Source: an uncultured Bacteroides sp.
GTDB lineage: Bacteria > Bacteroidota > Bacteroidia > Bacteroidales > Bacteroidaceae
Direction of reading: 5' to 3'
Length of the DNA: 64,000 bases
Assembly (NCBI GenBank): GCA_958453305.1
Contig: CAUDXH010000001.1
Location: 1-64,000 of the forward strand
Shown in pieces: positions 1 through 8,670 of the stretch. Under the pieces are notes generated by a model. That model saw nothing but the letters and a program-made list of their open reading frames with translations. It was not told the DNA's origin and did not search any database. A program made the translations under genes and the position numbers. Position 1 is the first letter of the stretch, and every line of letters starts with the position of its first letter.

Positions 1-19
1 TCGGCTGAAAAACAGCCGA
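1..19. terminator. Short hairpin at the window edge
   Basis: TCGGCTG (1-7) and CAGCCGA (13-19) form a 7-bp stem with an AAAAA loop. It may end a gene lying outside the window. No long T-run follows on either strand, so the terminator call is weak. The stretch from 20 to 182 shows no gene. Confidence 0.35.
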
Positions 20-182
20 TAAAATTGTCGTAGCGGAAAATAGAATGGTTACTAGACTCGACATCAGTGCTGTGCAATCCTAACTAAGAAAATAATCAGA
101 CTCTTCACCACAAGGCAATCAATGCAATGCCGGCAAACTCAGCGAAAGACAACAGCCCGTCTGCTTGACGGAAGGAAATAAA

Positions 183-210
183 AAAGGGTGTGTCCAAAGA
201 CACACCCTTT
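183..210 (-). terminator. Intrinsic terminator of the ribosomal protein cluster
   Basis: A perfect 12-bp stem, AAAGGGTGTGTC (183-194) with GACACACCCTTT (199-210), has a 4-nt loop. On the minus strand it is followed by a run of T. It lies 22 bases after the rplQ stop codon and is the natural end of the long str-S10-spc-alpha transcript. Confidence 0.9.
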
Positions 211-232
211 CAAGTATATAGCGTTTACAGAA

Positions 233-721
233 TTATTCAGCTTTAGGGGCTTCCTCTGTAGTAGCTTCTGCAGTTGCTTCAGCAGCAGGTGCTTCAGTTG
301 CAGCAGATTTTTTAGAACGACGAGTACGAGTAGCTTTCTTAGCAGCAGTCTTAGCCATGTTCTCATTGTAATCTACCAATTCGATGAAACACATTTCTGC
401 GTTATCACCCAAACGGTGACCAGTCTTGATGATACGAGTGTAACCACCCGGACGATCTGCAACCTTTACAGAGATTTCCTTGAACAGTTCAGTTACAGCG
501 AACTTATCTTGCAAGTTGCTAAATACAACACGACGAGAGTTAGTAGTGTCTTCTTTAGACTTTGTAATCAGCGGCTCAACGAACTTTTTCAAAGCTTTAG
601 CCTTCGCAACAGTCGTAGTGATTCTTTTGTGCTTAATCAAAGAACATGCCATGTTTGACAACATTGCGTTTCTATGAGAAGCAGTACGACCTAAATGGTT
701 GAATTTTTTATTATGTCTCAT
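233..721 (-). CDS. rplQ: 50S ribosomal protein L17
   Basis: L17 sits near the exit-tunnel end of the large subunit. The N-terminal 120 or so residues are canonical, with the opening MRHNKKFNHLGRTASHRNAM and a GGYTRI motif. At 162 aa the protein is longer than the usual L17 because of a low-complexity tail: a Lys/Arg patch, then an Ala/Glu/Thr-rich acidic end. It is the last gene of the cluster, 3 bases after rpoA, and is followed by a strong terminator. The family call is certain; no function of the tail can be read from the sequence. Confidence 0.98.
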   Translation of the reverse strand: MRHNKKFNHLGRTASHRNAMLSNMACSLIKHKRITTTVAKAKALKKFVEPLITKSKEDTTNSRRVVFSNLQDKFAVTELFKEISVKVADRPGGYTRIIKTGHRLGDNAEMCFIELVDYNENMAKTAAKKATRTRRSKKSAATEAPAAEATAEATTEEAPKAE

Positions 722-724
722 TTT

Positions 725-1717
725 TTATTCTTTATCTAATTTATACTTAGAAATATCTGTTCCAAACGAAAGATTCAGACTCTCGAGCAAATCATCAAGC
801 TCAGTGAGCGATTTCTTACCAAAGTTACGGAACTTCAACAAGTCGGTCTTATTAAACTGTACCAAGTCGCCTAATGTTTCCACATCAGCAGCTTTCAAAC
901 AGTTCAAAGCACGAACTGACAAGTCCATATCAACCAATTTGGTCTTAAGCAACTGGCGCATGTGCAATACTTCTTCATCAAATTCTTCGTTGCCATCAGC
1001 ATCTGCTGTTTCAAGAGTAATCTTTTCATCAGAGAATAGCATGAAGTGATAAATCAATATCTTAGCAGCCTCTTTCAACGCTTCCTTCGGGTGAATGGAA
1101 CCATCCGTCGTAATTTCGAGAACCAACTTTTCATAGTCAGTTTTCTGTTCTACACGATAGTTTTCTACCGCATACTTCACATTACGAATCGGAGTGTAAA
1201 TAGAATCAATGGGAATTACGTTTACATCAGTGCAGAATTCACGATTTTCATCAGCCGGAACATAACCGCGACCTTTGTTAATCGTAATGTCCATCTGTAG
1301 AGTTGTCTTTGAATCTAAATGGCAAATAACCAATTCAGGATTTAACACTTCAAATCCGGTCAAATACTTACCAATATCACCTGCCTTAAATTCAGTAGAA
1401 TTCTCAACGGTAACACTTACCTTTTCATTCTCGAATTCCTCAACTACTTGCTTGAACCGAACTTGTTTCAAGTTCAAGATAATGTTAGTAACATCTTCTT
1501 TTACACCAGGAATGGTTGCAAACTCATGTTCTACACCTTCAATACGAATTGTATTGATTGCATAACCTTCCAATGAAGAAAGAAGAATACGGCGTAAAGC
1601 ATTACCTACGGTAATACCGAAACCGGGCTCAAGTGGACGGAATTCGAATTTTCCGAATTTGGAATCCGCTTCCAACATTAATACTTTATCAGGTTTTTGA
1701 AATGCTAATATCGCCAT
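725..1717 (-). CDS. rpoA: DNA-directed RNA polymerase subunit alpha
   Basis: The 330-aa alpha subunit nucleates RNA polymerase assembly and contacts promoter DNA and activators. The N-terminal assembly domain covers about residues 1-230, with the GNALRRILLSS motif near residue 38. An acidic linker with DGNEEFDEE leads to the alpha-CTD (about 255-318), with LSVRALNCLKAA and NFGKKSLTEL, the two helix-hairpin-helix DNA-contact segments. It lies between rpsD and rplQ, the usual alpha-operon position, so polymerase and ribosome synthesis are coupled. Confidence 0.99.
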   Translation of the reverse strand: MAILAFQKPDKVLMLEADSKFGKFEFRPLEPGFGITVGNALRRILLSSLEGYAINTIRIEGVEHEFATIPGVKEDVTNIILNLKQVRFKQVVEEFENEKVSVTVENSTEFKAGDIGKYLTGFEVLNPELVICHLDSKTTLQMDITINKGRGYVPADENREFCTDVNVIPIDSIYTPIRNVKYAVENYRVEQKTDYEKLVLEITTDGSIHPKEALKEAAKILIYHFMLFSDEKITLETADADGNEEFDEEVLHMRQLLKTKLVDMDLSVRALNCLKAADVETLGDLVQFNKTDLLKFRNFGKKSLTELDDLLESLNLSFGTDISKYKLDKE

Positions 1718-1728
1718 GAAATTAATTA

Positions 1729-2334
1729 TTATTTAGAGTACAATTCAACGATCAAGTGTTCTTTAATGTTTTCAGGAATATCTGCTCTTTCAGGTATGTG
1801 CAACATCTTACCTACTTTAGAGTTTTCATCCCATTCCAACCAAGGATATTTGCTGTGATTGAAACCAGCCAAAGAGTTAGCAATAACTTCCAAAGACTTA
1901 GATCTTTCACGAACACCTACCAACTGACCCGGTTTTACTGAATAAGAAGGAATATTTACAACCTTACCATCTACAGTAATGTGTTTGTGGCCAACCAACT
2001 GACGAGCAGCTGCGCGAGTAGGAGCAATTCCCAAACGGAACACTACGTTGTCCAAACGACATTCAAGGCTCTGCAACAGGATTTCACCGGTAATACCGCT
2101 CATACCTGCAGCCTTTTCAAACATGTTACGGAACTGTTTTTCCAACACACCGTAAGTATATTTTGCTTTCTGTTTTTCAGCCAACATGACACCGTATTCA
2201 GAAGTTTTTCTGCGACGGTTATTTCCATGCTGTCCAGGAGGATAGTTTTTCTTAGACAAAACTTTATCTGCTCCAAAGATTGCTTCACCGAATTTACGTG
2301 CAATTCTTGTTTTTGGTCCAGTATATCTAGCCAT
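1729..2334 (-). CDS. rpsD: 30S ribosomal protein S4
   Basis: S4 is a primary 16S rRNA binder that starts assembly of the 30S body; in many bacteria it also represses its own operon. The N-terminal helical domain is followed by the S4 RNA-binding fold at about residues 93-155 (CRLDNVVFRLG, RAAARQLVGHKHI). Length 201 aa is normal. No N-terminal zinc cysteine cluster is present. rpoA follows after 11 bases, and 115 bases separate it from rpsK upstream. Confidence 0.98.
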   Translation of the reverse strand: MARYTGPKTRIARKFGEAIFGADKVLSKKNYPPGQHGNNRRRKTSEYGVMLAEKQKAKYTYGVLEKQFRNMFEKAAGMSGITGEILLQSLECRLDNVVFRLGIAPTRAAARQLVGHKHITVDGKVVNIPSYSVKPGQLVGVRERSKSLEVIANSLAGFNHSKYPWLEWDENSKVGKMLHIPERADIPENIKEHLIVELYSK

Positions 2335-2449
2335 TTTCTTTTAAATTTAATTGTTACTAATGAACTCAATTTGTTGCAGCCGCGATTACAGAAAGGAATT
2401 GCAATCCAAATTAACCAAATCAAGTTACATCCAAATAAGGTTATCTTTA

Positions 2450-2839
2450 TTATACTCTTCTTCTTTTCGGAGGACGACAACCATTGTGAGGCAATGGAGT
2501 TACATCAACGATTTCTGTAACCTCAATTCCTGCTCCGTGAACAGTTCTGATAGCAGATTCACGTCCATTTCCAGGACCCTTAACGTAAGCTTTCACCTTT
2601 CTCAGGCCAAGGTCATACGCTACTTTAGCGCAATCCTGAGCAGCCATCTGTGCTGCATAAGGAGTGTTCTTCTTAGAACCTCTAAATCCCATCTTACCTG
2701 CAGAAGACCATGAGATAATCTGACCTTCACTATTTGCCAGAGATACAATGATGTTGTTGAATGAAGAATGAACATGCAACTGTCCATTAGCATCAACCTT
2801 CACATTTCTTTTTTTAGCTGCGACTGTTTTTTTTGCCAT
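2450..2839 (-). CDS. rpsK: 30S ribosomal protein S11
   Basis: S11 is a 30S platform protein near the mRNA exit. Diagnostic motifs are VHSSFNNI, FRGSKKNTPYAAQ, the glycine-rich GPGNGRESA and the terminal NGCRPPKRRRV. Length 129 aa is normal. It follows rpsM by 11 bases. Confidence 0.98.
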   Translation of the reverse strand: MAKKTVAAKKRNVKVDANGQLHVHSSFNNIIVSLANSEGQIISWSSAGKMGFRGSKKNTPYAAQMAAQDCAKVAYDLGLRKVKAYVKGPGNGRESAIRTVHGAGIEVTEIVDVTPLPHNGCRPPKRRRV

Positions 2840-2850
2840 ATTAACAATTA

Positions 2851-3231
2851 TTATTTAGTAGCTTTTTTCTTATTTGCAACAGTTTTCTTTCTTCCCTTAC
2901 GTGTACGAGCATTGTTCTTTGTGCTCTGGCCTCTAACAGGCAGACCCAGACGGTGACGAACACCACGGTAACAACCAATATCCATCAAACGTTTAATGTT
3001 CAACTGGATTTCAGAACGAAGATCACCTTCTACTTTATATTCAGCACCAATGATTTCACGGATTTTAGCAGCCTGATCATCAGTCCAATCTTTAACTTTC
3101 AAGTCACGATCAACACCTGCCTTATCCAAAATTTTTGCTGAACTACTGCGTCCGATACCATATACGTATGTCAACGCAATCTCGCCTCTCTTATTTTGAG
3201 GCAAATCTACACCAACTATTCTTATAGCCAT
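2851..3231 (-). CDS. rpsM: 30S ribosomal protein S13
   Basis: S13 is the 30S head protein that forms intersubunit bridges and touches P-site tRNA. The start MAIRIVGVDLPQNKRGEIAL, the YGIGRSSSAKIL helix-hairpin-helix and the basic tail RGVRHRLGLPVRGQSTKNNARTR (shown in part: RGQSTKNNARTRKGRKK) are typical. Length 126 aa is normal. Confidence 0.98.
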   Translation of the reverse strand: MAIRIVGVDLPQNKRGEIALTYVYGIGRSSSAKILDKAGVDRDLKVKDWTDDQAAKIREIIGAEYKVEGDLRSEIQLNIKRLMDIGCYRGVRHRLGLPVRGQSTKNNARTRKGRKKTVANKKKATK

Positions 3232-3263
3232 ATACTAATTATTTTTTTTGCAAAAATAATAAA

Positions 3264-3380
3264 TTATCCTTGACGTTGTTTATACTTAGGATTTTTCTTG
3301 TTAATAACATACAAACGGCCATTACGTCTAACGATCTTGCATTCCGGCGTACGTTTCTTTAATGATGCTCTTACTTTCAT
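3264..3380 (-). CDS. rpmJ: 50S ribosomal protein L36
   Basis: Reading the minus strand from the ATG at 3378-3380 gives a 38-aa protein that starts MKVRASLKKRTPECKIVRR and ends PKYKQRQG before a TAA at 3264-3266. It is the short L36, a zinc-ribbon-like protein of the large subunit. Only the first cysteine of the zinc set is seen (PECKIV), so this is the cysteine-poor form. It sits between infA and rpsM, as in other spc/alpha operons. Confidence 0.95.
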   Translation of the reverse strand: MKVRASLKKRTPECKIVRRNGRLYVINKKNPKYKQRQG

Positions 3381-3394
3381 ATCTTATATTTCTT

Positions 3395-3613
3395 TTACTT
3401 GTATCTAAAAACAATTCTTCCTTTAGATAAATCATAAGGAGACATCTCCACTCTGACCTTATCTCCGGGTAGTATTTTTATGTAATGCATTCTCATTTTG
3501 CCGGAAATATGAGCAGTTATCTCATGTCCGTTTTCCAGCTCAACACGAAACATTGCATTTGACAATGCTTCAACGATAACTCCATCTTGTTCTATTGCGG
3601 ATTGTTTTGCCAT
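3395..3613 (-). CDS. infA: Translation initiation factor IF-1
   Basis: IF-1 binds the 30S A site during initiation. The 72-aa S1-type OB-fold protein has the family signatures MAKQSAIEQDGVIVEAL, FRVELENGHEI, HISGKMRMHYIKILPGD and the C-terminal KGRIVFRYK. It starts 1 base after the map stop codon, so the two are probably translationally linked. Confidence 0.98.
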   Translation of the reverse strand: MAKQSAIEQDGVIVEALSNAMFRVELENGHEITAHISGKMRMHYIKILPGDKVRVEMSPYDLSKGRIVFRYK

Positions 3614-3614
3614 A

Positions 3615-4412
3615 TTAAATTGCTTTATCTCCTAAAACCTGTTCTATAAATTCAAATGATGATAATATATCAGCTTTTCCTAAACCGACTGCAACGGTAT
3701 GCTCAAAATGAGCAGCGAACTTGCGGTCACGGGTACGTATCGTCCAATTATCATTTTCCATCAAAATTTGACGGTTGCCCAAAGTTATCATAGGCTCAAT
3801 GGCGATACACATTCCTTTTTTCAGCATTGTGCCTGTCCCTCTCCTACCGTAATTGGGTACTTGAGGTTCTTCATGCATATCTTTGCCAATTCCATGACCG
3901 ACAAACTCACGGACCACTCCATAAGAATGACTCTCACAATGTTGCTGGACTGCAAAACCAATATCGCCCAGGCGCTTCCCATGAACAGCGTTTTCAATTC
4001 CTTTATATAAAGCTTCTTTTGTAACTTTCAAAAGATTCAGGACATCCGGAGCTACTTCTCCTACACAAAATGTATAAGCAGAATCTCCACAAAAACCATT
4101 CATATATGTTCCACAGTCTACCGACACAATATCTCCGTCTTCCAGAGGCGTGTCATTTGGAATACCATGGACAACCTGATCATTCACTGAAGTACAAAGT
4201 GTACCTGGAAAAGGTGAACCATAAGGATTAGGAAATCCTTTGAAGGTTGGAATTGCTCCATGGTCACGGATAAATTCCTCAGCCACCTGGTCAAGTTGTT
4301 TCGTAGTAACTCCCGGCTTTATCAGCTTAGCGACTTCGGCCAGAGTTCTCCCAACAAGGAGATTACTCTGTCGAAGCAACTCTATTTCATCATCTGTTTT
4401 AAGAAATATCAT
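3615..4412 (-). CDS. map: Type I methionine aminopeptidase
   Basis: Removes the initiator methionine from new proteins. The pita-bread metal ligands are visible: Asp in VSVDCGTYMNG and in GDSAYTF, His in EFVGHGIGKDMHEEP, Glu in IAIEPMITLG, and Glu in FEHTVAV. The substrate-side His lies in QVVHGIP. Length 265 aa is typical of a type I enzyme without an N-terminal extension. It lies directly after secY with no adk between them, the place adk holds in many other phyla. Confidence 0.97.
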   Translation of the reverse strand: MIFLKTDDEIELLRQSNLLVGRTLAEVAKLIKPGVTTKQLDQVAEEFIRDHGAIPTFKGFPNPYGSPFPGTLCTSVNDQVVHGIPNDTPLEDGDIVSVDCGTYMNGFCGDSAYTFCVGEVAPDVLNLLKVTKEALYKGIENAVHGKRLGDIGFAVQQHCESHSYGVVREFVGHGIGKDMHEEPQVPNYGRRGTGTMLKKGMCIAIEPMITLGNRQILMENDNWTIRTRDRKFAAHFEHTVAVGLGKADILSSFEFIEQVLGDKAI

Positions 4413-4423
4413 TCGAGACGATT

Positions 4424-5770
4424 TTAATAAGCAGCTACATTTCCTGAACGCCCTTTAATTCTTCCAGAACTCAAGAGTCCATCATAGTGGCGCATCAACA
4501 GATGACTTTCAACTTGCTGCAGAGTATCAAGGACGACTCCAACAAGAATCAACAGCGATGTACCTCCAAAGAATTGAGCGAACTCAGCTTGAACACCGAA
4601 TACACCAGCAAATGCAGGCAAGATAGCAATAATAGCCAAAAAGATAGAACCAGGTAAAGTAATGCGTGACATGATAGTATCAATGTAATCAGCTGTACTT
4701 TTTCCCGGTTTAATACCCGGAATAAAACCATTATTTCTCTTCATATCTTCTGCCATCTGGTTTGGATTAATCGTAATGGCGGTATAGAAATAAGTAAATA
4801 CAATAATTAGAATTGCAAATATCAAATTATACCAAAAGCCAGTATGGTCAATCAAAGCACCAGCTATACCACTTGCAGTTTCAGTATTAGAGAATCCAAC
4901 AATCGTAATTGGAATAAACATGATAGCCTGAGCGAAGATAATCGGCATTACATTGGCAGCATTCACTTTTAACGGAATATACTGTCTTGCACCACCATAT
5001 TGTTTATTTCCAACGATTCGCTTAGCATATTGTACAGGCACCTTACGCACGCCCTGAACCAACATAATTGCGGCTGCAATCACAGCCAGCAAACATACCA
5101 ATTCGATAAGGAACATAATGATACCCCCTGCCCCCGGAGAAGCAAGACGAGAAACAAACTCGCCAGAGAACGATTGTGGAAGACGTGCAATGATACCCAC
5201 CATAATGATTAATGAAATACCATTACCAATTCCCTTATCTGTAATTCTCTCACCAAGCCACAAGATGAACATACTACCCGCTGCCAAAATAATGGTAGAA
5301 GTAATAATAAAGAAAGTCCAATCTAATGAAGCATTAAGAGCCGGTCCAGCTTGCATTTTCAAGTTAATCAGATAAGAGGGAGCCTGAAAAATCAAGATAA
5401 TAATAGTCAATATACGAGTATATTGATTAATCTTACGACGTCCACTTTCTCCTTCCCGCTGAAGTTTCTGGAAATACGGCACAGCAATAGCCAATAACTG
5501 AATCACGATGGATGCAGAGATATAAGGCATAATTCCCAATGCAAAGATTGATGCGTTAGAAAATGCACCACCAGAAAACATATTCAACAACGCAAGAAGC
5601 CCTTCACTTGTTTGTTCATGCAGCTTTGACAACATGTTAGGATCAATACCAGGCAGAACCACGTATGAACCGAATCTGTAAATTGCAACAAACAATATAG
5701 TAATGAGGATCCGCTTTCTCAGATCCTCAATATTCCATATATTCTTTAATGTTTCAATAGATTTTCTCAT
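4424..5770 (-). CDS. secY: Preprotein translocase subunit SecY
   Basis: This is the channel-forming subunit of the Sec translocon in the inner membrane. At 448 aa it has about ten hydrophobic segments, the plug-region motif FSGGAFSNASIFALGIMPYI and the cytoplasmic loop KVPVQYAKRIVG. Encoding it inside the ribosomal protein cluster links translocon and ribosome supply. The secDF gene lies separately in this window at 49.4-52.4 kb. Confidence 0.98.
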   Translation of the reverse strand: MRKSIETLKNIWNIEDLRKRILITILFVAIYRFGSYVVLPGIDPNMLSKLHEQTSEGLLALLNMFSGGAFSNASIFALGIMPYISASIVIQLLAIAVPYFQKLQREGESGRRKINQYTRILTIIILIFQAPSYLINLKMQAGPALNASLDWTFFIITSTIILAAGSMFILWLGERITDKGIGNGISLIIMVGIIARLPQSFSGEFVSRLASPGAGGIIMFLIELVCLLAVIAAAIMLVQGVRKVPVQYAKRIVGNKQYGGARQYIPLKVNAANVMPIIFAQAIMFIPITIVGFSNTETASGIAGALIDHTGFWYNLIFAILIIVFTYFYTAITINPNQMAEDMKRNNGFIPGIKPGKSTADYIDTIMSRITLPGSIFLAIIAILPAFAGVFGVQAEFAQFFGGTSLLILVGVVLDTLQQVESHLLMRHYDGLLSSGRIKGRSGNVAAY

Positions 5771-5774
5771 TGAA

Positions 5775-6221
5775 TCAGAGTTTTACTGCATTACCACCAA
5801 CGGCTTCGATTGCAGCTACTGCACTCTTAGAGAAAGCATTTGCTTCCACATCAAGCTTAGTAGTTAAACTACCGTTACCAAGAACTTTCACTAACTGGTT
5901 AGACGAAATGAAACCAGCTTCAATCAGCTCATTAACACCTACCTTAGTCAGGTTGTTAGCTTCAGCCAACTTCTGAATAGCATCAAGGTTAATGGCCTTA
6001 TATTCTACGCGATTGATGTTCTTAAAACCAAATTTCGGAACACGACGCTGAAGCGGCATCTGACCACCTTCAAATCCAATCTTCTTAGAATAACCAGATC
6101 TAGATTTAGCTCCTTTATGTCCTCTTGTAGAAGTACCACCTAAACCTGAACCAGCACCACGACCAATTCTTTTTCTTGTTTTGACAGAACCTTCTGCAGG
6201 ACGCAAATTATTTAAATTCAT
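5775..6221 (-). CDS. rplO: 50S ribosomal protein L15
   Basis: L15 is a late-assembly 50S protein with a long basic, glycine-rich N-terminal arm (GSVKTRKRIGRGAGSG, GHKGAKSR) and a globular C-terminal domain. Length 148 aa is normal. The stop lies 4 bases before the secY start. Confidence 0.98.
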   Translation of the reverse strand: MNLNNLRPAEGSVKTRKRIGRGAGSGLGGTSTRGHKGAKSRSGYSKKIGFEGGQMPLQRRVPKFGFKNINRVEYKAINLDAIQKLAEANNLTKVGVNELIEAGFISSNQLVKVLGNGSLTTKLDVEANAFSKSAVAAIEAVGGNAVKL

Positions 6222-6251
6222 ATTGTAATTTCCTTTAATATTAACAATATA

Positions 6252-6428
6252 TTACTTAACGATTGCAACCAGGTGTTTAACCTTTTCAATCATACCCAGA
6301 ATTGAAGGAGTTTCTTCGTGCTCAACCACACGATTCAGTTTACGAAGTCCCAGTGCATCCAAAGTTCTCTTCTGATCAGCAGGAGCACCAATTCTACTTT
6401 TTACTTGCTTAATCTTAATAGTTGACAT
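6252..6428 (-). CDS. rpmD: 50S ribosomal protein L30
   Basis: Minus-strand reading from the ATG at 6426-6428 to TAA at 6252-6254 gives 58 aa, starting MSTIKIKQVKSRIGAPADQK and ending VKHLVAIVK. This is the small ferredoxin-like L30, with the expected RTLDALGLRKLNRVV helix. Its ribosome-binding site, AAGGAGGG (6434-6441), overlaps the stop codon of rpsE, so it is probably translated by coupling. Confidence 0.96.
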   Translation of the reverse strand: MSTIKIKQVKSRIGAPADQKRTLDALGLRKLNRVVEHEETPSILGMIEKVKHLVAIVK

Positions 6429-6433
6429 GTTTT

Positions 6434-6441
6434 CCCTCCTT
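6434..6441 (-). promoter_or_regulatory. Strong Shine-Dalgarno site before rpmD
   Basis: The minus strand reads AAGGAGGG, 5 bases before the rpmD ATG and sharing bases with the rpsE stop codon. Full Shine-Dalgarno motifs are uncommon in Bacteroidota, where most genes have A-rich leaders instead. Confidence 0.75.
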
Positions 6442-6955
6442 ATCCTCTAAATACTTTTTCCATACTTACACCTCTATTCTGAGCAACCATGCGAGCATCT
6501 CTCATTTCGCTCAAAGCCAAGATAGTAGCTTTTACCAGATTGTGCGGGTTAGATGAACCTTTTGACTTAGCCAAAACGTCAGTAATACCAACACTTTCCA
6601 ATACAGCACGCATAGCGCCGCCGGCTACTACTCCGGTACCCATAGAAGCGGGTTTAATAAACACCTCAGCACCACCAAATTTAGCAGATTGTTCGTGGGG
6701 AACAGTACCTTTCAAAACAGGCACACGTGTCAGATTCTTCTTAGCAGATTCAACACCCTTAGCGATAGCAGCAGTAACTTCACCTGCTTTACCAAGTCCC
6801 CAACCGATGATACCATCTTCGTTACCAACAACAACGATAGCAGAGAAACTGAAAGTTCTACCACCCTTTGTAACTTTAGTAACGCGGTTGATTGCAACCA
6901 ATCTATCTTTTAATTCTATATCGTTAGTGATCTTAACTCTATTATTAACTGCCAT
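6440..6955 (-). CDS. rpsE: 30S ribosomal protein S5
   Basis: S5 shapes decoding fidelity and the mRNA entry channel. The double-stranded-RNA-binding-like N-terminal domain (LVAINRVTKVTKGGRTFSF) is followed by the S5 C-terminal fold (GTGVVAGGAMRAVLESVGI). Length 171 aa is normal. It lies between rplR and rpmD. Confidence 0.98.
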   Translation of the reverse strand: MAVNNRVKITNDIELKDRLVAINRVTKVTKGGRTFSFSAIVVVGNEDGIIGWGLGKAGEVTAAIAKGVESAKKNLTRVPVLKGTVPHEQSAKFGGAEVFIKPASMGTGVVAGGAMRAVLESVGITDVLAKSKGSSNPHNLVKATILALSEMRDARMVAQNRGVSMEKVFRG

Positions 6956-6961
6956 AATTCT

Positions 6962-7303
6962 TTAAAATTTAAGTCCACCGTTACGAGCAGCATCAGCTAC
7001 TTCTTTTACTCTCCCATGATACAAGTAACCATTACGGTCGAATACGACAGTCGTAATACCAGCTTCCTGAGCTTTCTTAGCGATCAGTTCACCAACTTTA
7101 GCAGCCTGTTCTTTCTTCGGCATAACTTCCATACCCAAAGAAGATGCAGCAGCCAATGTTTTACCGCTCAGGTCATCAATAACCTGAACATAGATTTGCT
7201 TGTTACTTCTAAACACACTCATACGCGGACGTTCAGCGGTACCTGAAATCTTATTGCGTACTCTATATTTAATCTTGATTCGTCTTTCTATTTTTGTTGT
7301 CAT
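6962..7303 (-). CDS. rplR: 50S ribosomal protein L18
   Basis: L18 binds 5S rRNA with L5 and L25 at the central protuberance. The basic N-terminus is followed by GTAERPRMSVFRSNKQIYVQ and the C-terminal FDRNGYLYHGRVKEVADAAR, both typical. Length 113 aa. The start MTTKIERRIKIKYRVR fits Bacteroidota L18. Confidence 0.97.
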   Translation of the reverse strand: MTTKIERRIKIKYRVRNKISGTAERPRMSVFRSNKQIYVQVIDDLSGKTLAAASSLGMEVMPKKEQAAKVGELIAKKAQEAGITTVVFDRNGYLYHGRVKEVADAARNGGLKF

Positions 7304-7324
7304 AATTGTACGATTTTATGTGAA

Positions 7325-7894
7325 TTACTTAGCGCCAGCTGACTTACCAGACTTTCTACGAATTTCTTCACCAACAAACTTAATACCTTTTCCTTTGTAA
7401 GGTTCAGGCTTACGGAAAGAACGTATTTTTGAACAAACCTGACCGAGCAGCTGTTTGTCACAAGATTCCAATATAATAAGAGGGTTCTTATTTCTTTCAG
7501 ATTTAGTTTCCACCTTGATTTCAGGAGGCAACTGCATAAAGATATTATGCGTATAACCCAAAGCGAAATCAATAATGTTACCATTGTTTGAAGCACGGTA
7601 ACCAACACCGACAAGTTCCAACTCTTTCTTGTAACCTTCAGAAACACCAACAACCATGTTATGAATCAAAGCACGATACAAGCCATGGAATGCATGACGC
7701 TGCTTCAAGTTATCAAGCATAGCGTTTTCATTTTCTTTCAACACCACCTGTCCGTCTGCAATCTCTACTTCAATAGCAGGATTAACAAACTGGCTCAACT
7801 CACCTTTCGGACCTTTAACGTTTACTACGTTATCCTTCAGAGTAACTGTTACTCCAGCAGGAATACTAACGGGCAATTTACCTATTCTTGACAT
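7325..7894 (-). CDS. rplF: 50S ribosomal protein L6
   Basis: L6 lies near the factor-binding stalk base and comprises two tandem related domains. The protein opens MSRIGKLPVSIPAGV and ends with the conserved RKPEPYKGKGIKF motif and a KSGKSAGAK tail. Length 189 aa. A Shine-Dalgarno motif AGGAGG (7901-7906) stands 6 bases before the start. Confidence 0.98.
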   Translation of the reverse strand: MSRIGKLPVSIPAGVTVTLKDNVVNVKGPKGELSQFVNPAIEVEIADGQVVLKENENAMLDNLKQRHAFHGLYRALIHNMVVGVSEGYKKELELVGVGYRASNNGNIIDFALGYTHNIFMQLPPEIKVETKSERNKNPLIILESCDKQLLGQVCSKIRSFRKPEPYKGKGIKFVGEEIRRKSGKSAGAK

Positions 7895-7900
7895 AGCTTA

Positions 7901-7906
7901 TCCTCC
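7901..7906 (-). promoter_or_regulatory. Shine-Dalgarno site before rplF
   Basis: Minus-strand AGGAGG, 6 bases upstream of the rplF ATG, in the short gap after the rpsH stop codon. It is one of several clear Shine-Dalgarno motifs in the cluster. Confidence 0.65.
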
Positions 7907-7910
7907 TACA

Positions 7911-8306
7911 TTAATATACATAACAAAGAACTTCACCACCGATTTTCAAAGCAGCAGCTTCCTTGTCTGTCATCACACCTTTGGAAGTAGATATAATAGC
8001 AATACCTAATCCGTTAATTACTCTCGGCATGTCTTTGTAGCCAGTATACTTACGCATACCCGGGGTAGATACTCTTTCAAGTTTCTTGATAGCGTTAACT
8101 TTGTTAACTGCATCATACTTCAAAGCAACTTTGATAGTACCTTGAGGACCATCTTCTACAAATTTGTAGTTCAAAATGTAACCTTTGTCAAACAGGATTT
8201 TAGTAATTTCCTTTTTCAAGTTTGAAGCAGGTACTTCTACAACTCTGTGCTTAGCACTAATTGCATTTCTCAATCTTGTGAGATAATCTGCGATTGGATC
8301 TGTCAT
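7911..8306 (-). CDS. rpsH: 30S ribosomal protein S8
   Basis: S8 binds helix 21 of 16S rRNA; in enterobacteria it also represses the spc operon. Start MTDPIADYLTRLRNAI and the C-terminal INGLGIAIISTSKGVMTDKE are diagnostic. Length 131 aa is normal. It follows rpsN by 58 bases. Confidence 0.98.
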   Translation of the reverse strand: MTDPIADYLTRLRNAISAKHRVVEVPASNLKKEITKILFDKGYILNYKFVEDGPQGTIKVALKYDAVNKVNAIKKLERVSTPGMRKYTGYKDMPRVINGLGIAIISTSKGVMTDKEAAALKIGGEVLCYVY

Positions 8307-8364
8307 ATTAATTGATTGTTAAATTAATCAGGACTACCCTGACAATATTTAAAAATAAAAGTAT

Positions 8365-8664
8365 TTACCAGCTTGCTTTTTTAACGCCCGGGATTAAACC
8401 GTTTGAAGCCATTTCACGGAATTGAATACGTGAAATACCGAACTGGCGCATATAACCCTTAGGACGACCAGTCAGTTTGCAACGGTTGTGCAAGCGAATC
8501 GGATTTGCATTTTTAGGAATAGCCTGCAATTTCTGAGCAGCTTCAAAAGCTTCAGCAGGATCTCCTGTATTTACAATTTTCTTCAACGCAGCACGTTTCT
8601 CAGCATATTTGGCTACCAGTTTAGCTCTTTTTACTTCGCGAGCCTTCATTGATTCTTTTGCCAT
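8365..8664 (-). CDS. rpsN: 30S ribosomal protein S14 (zinc-free form)
   Basis: S14 belongs to the 30S head. The 99-aa protein is the long form with KNANPIRLHNRCKLTGRPKG and a single cysteine, so it lacks the CXXC pairs of the zinc-binding short form. It ends LIPGVKKASW as expected. It follows rplE by 6 bases. Confidence 0.98.
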   Translation of the reverse strand: MAKESMKAREVKRAKLVAKYAEKRAALKKIVNTGDPAEAFEAAQKLQAIPKNANPIRLHNRCKLTGRPKGYMRQFGISRIQFREMASNGLIPGVKKASW

Positions 8665-8670
8665 ATCTTA

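Noticed and set aside
139..366. Leucine-rich minus-strand open frame
   Set aside because: It is the antisense or shifted reading of the rplQ end and the terminator; it has no ribosome-binding site and matches no family.
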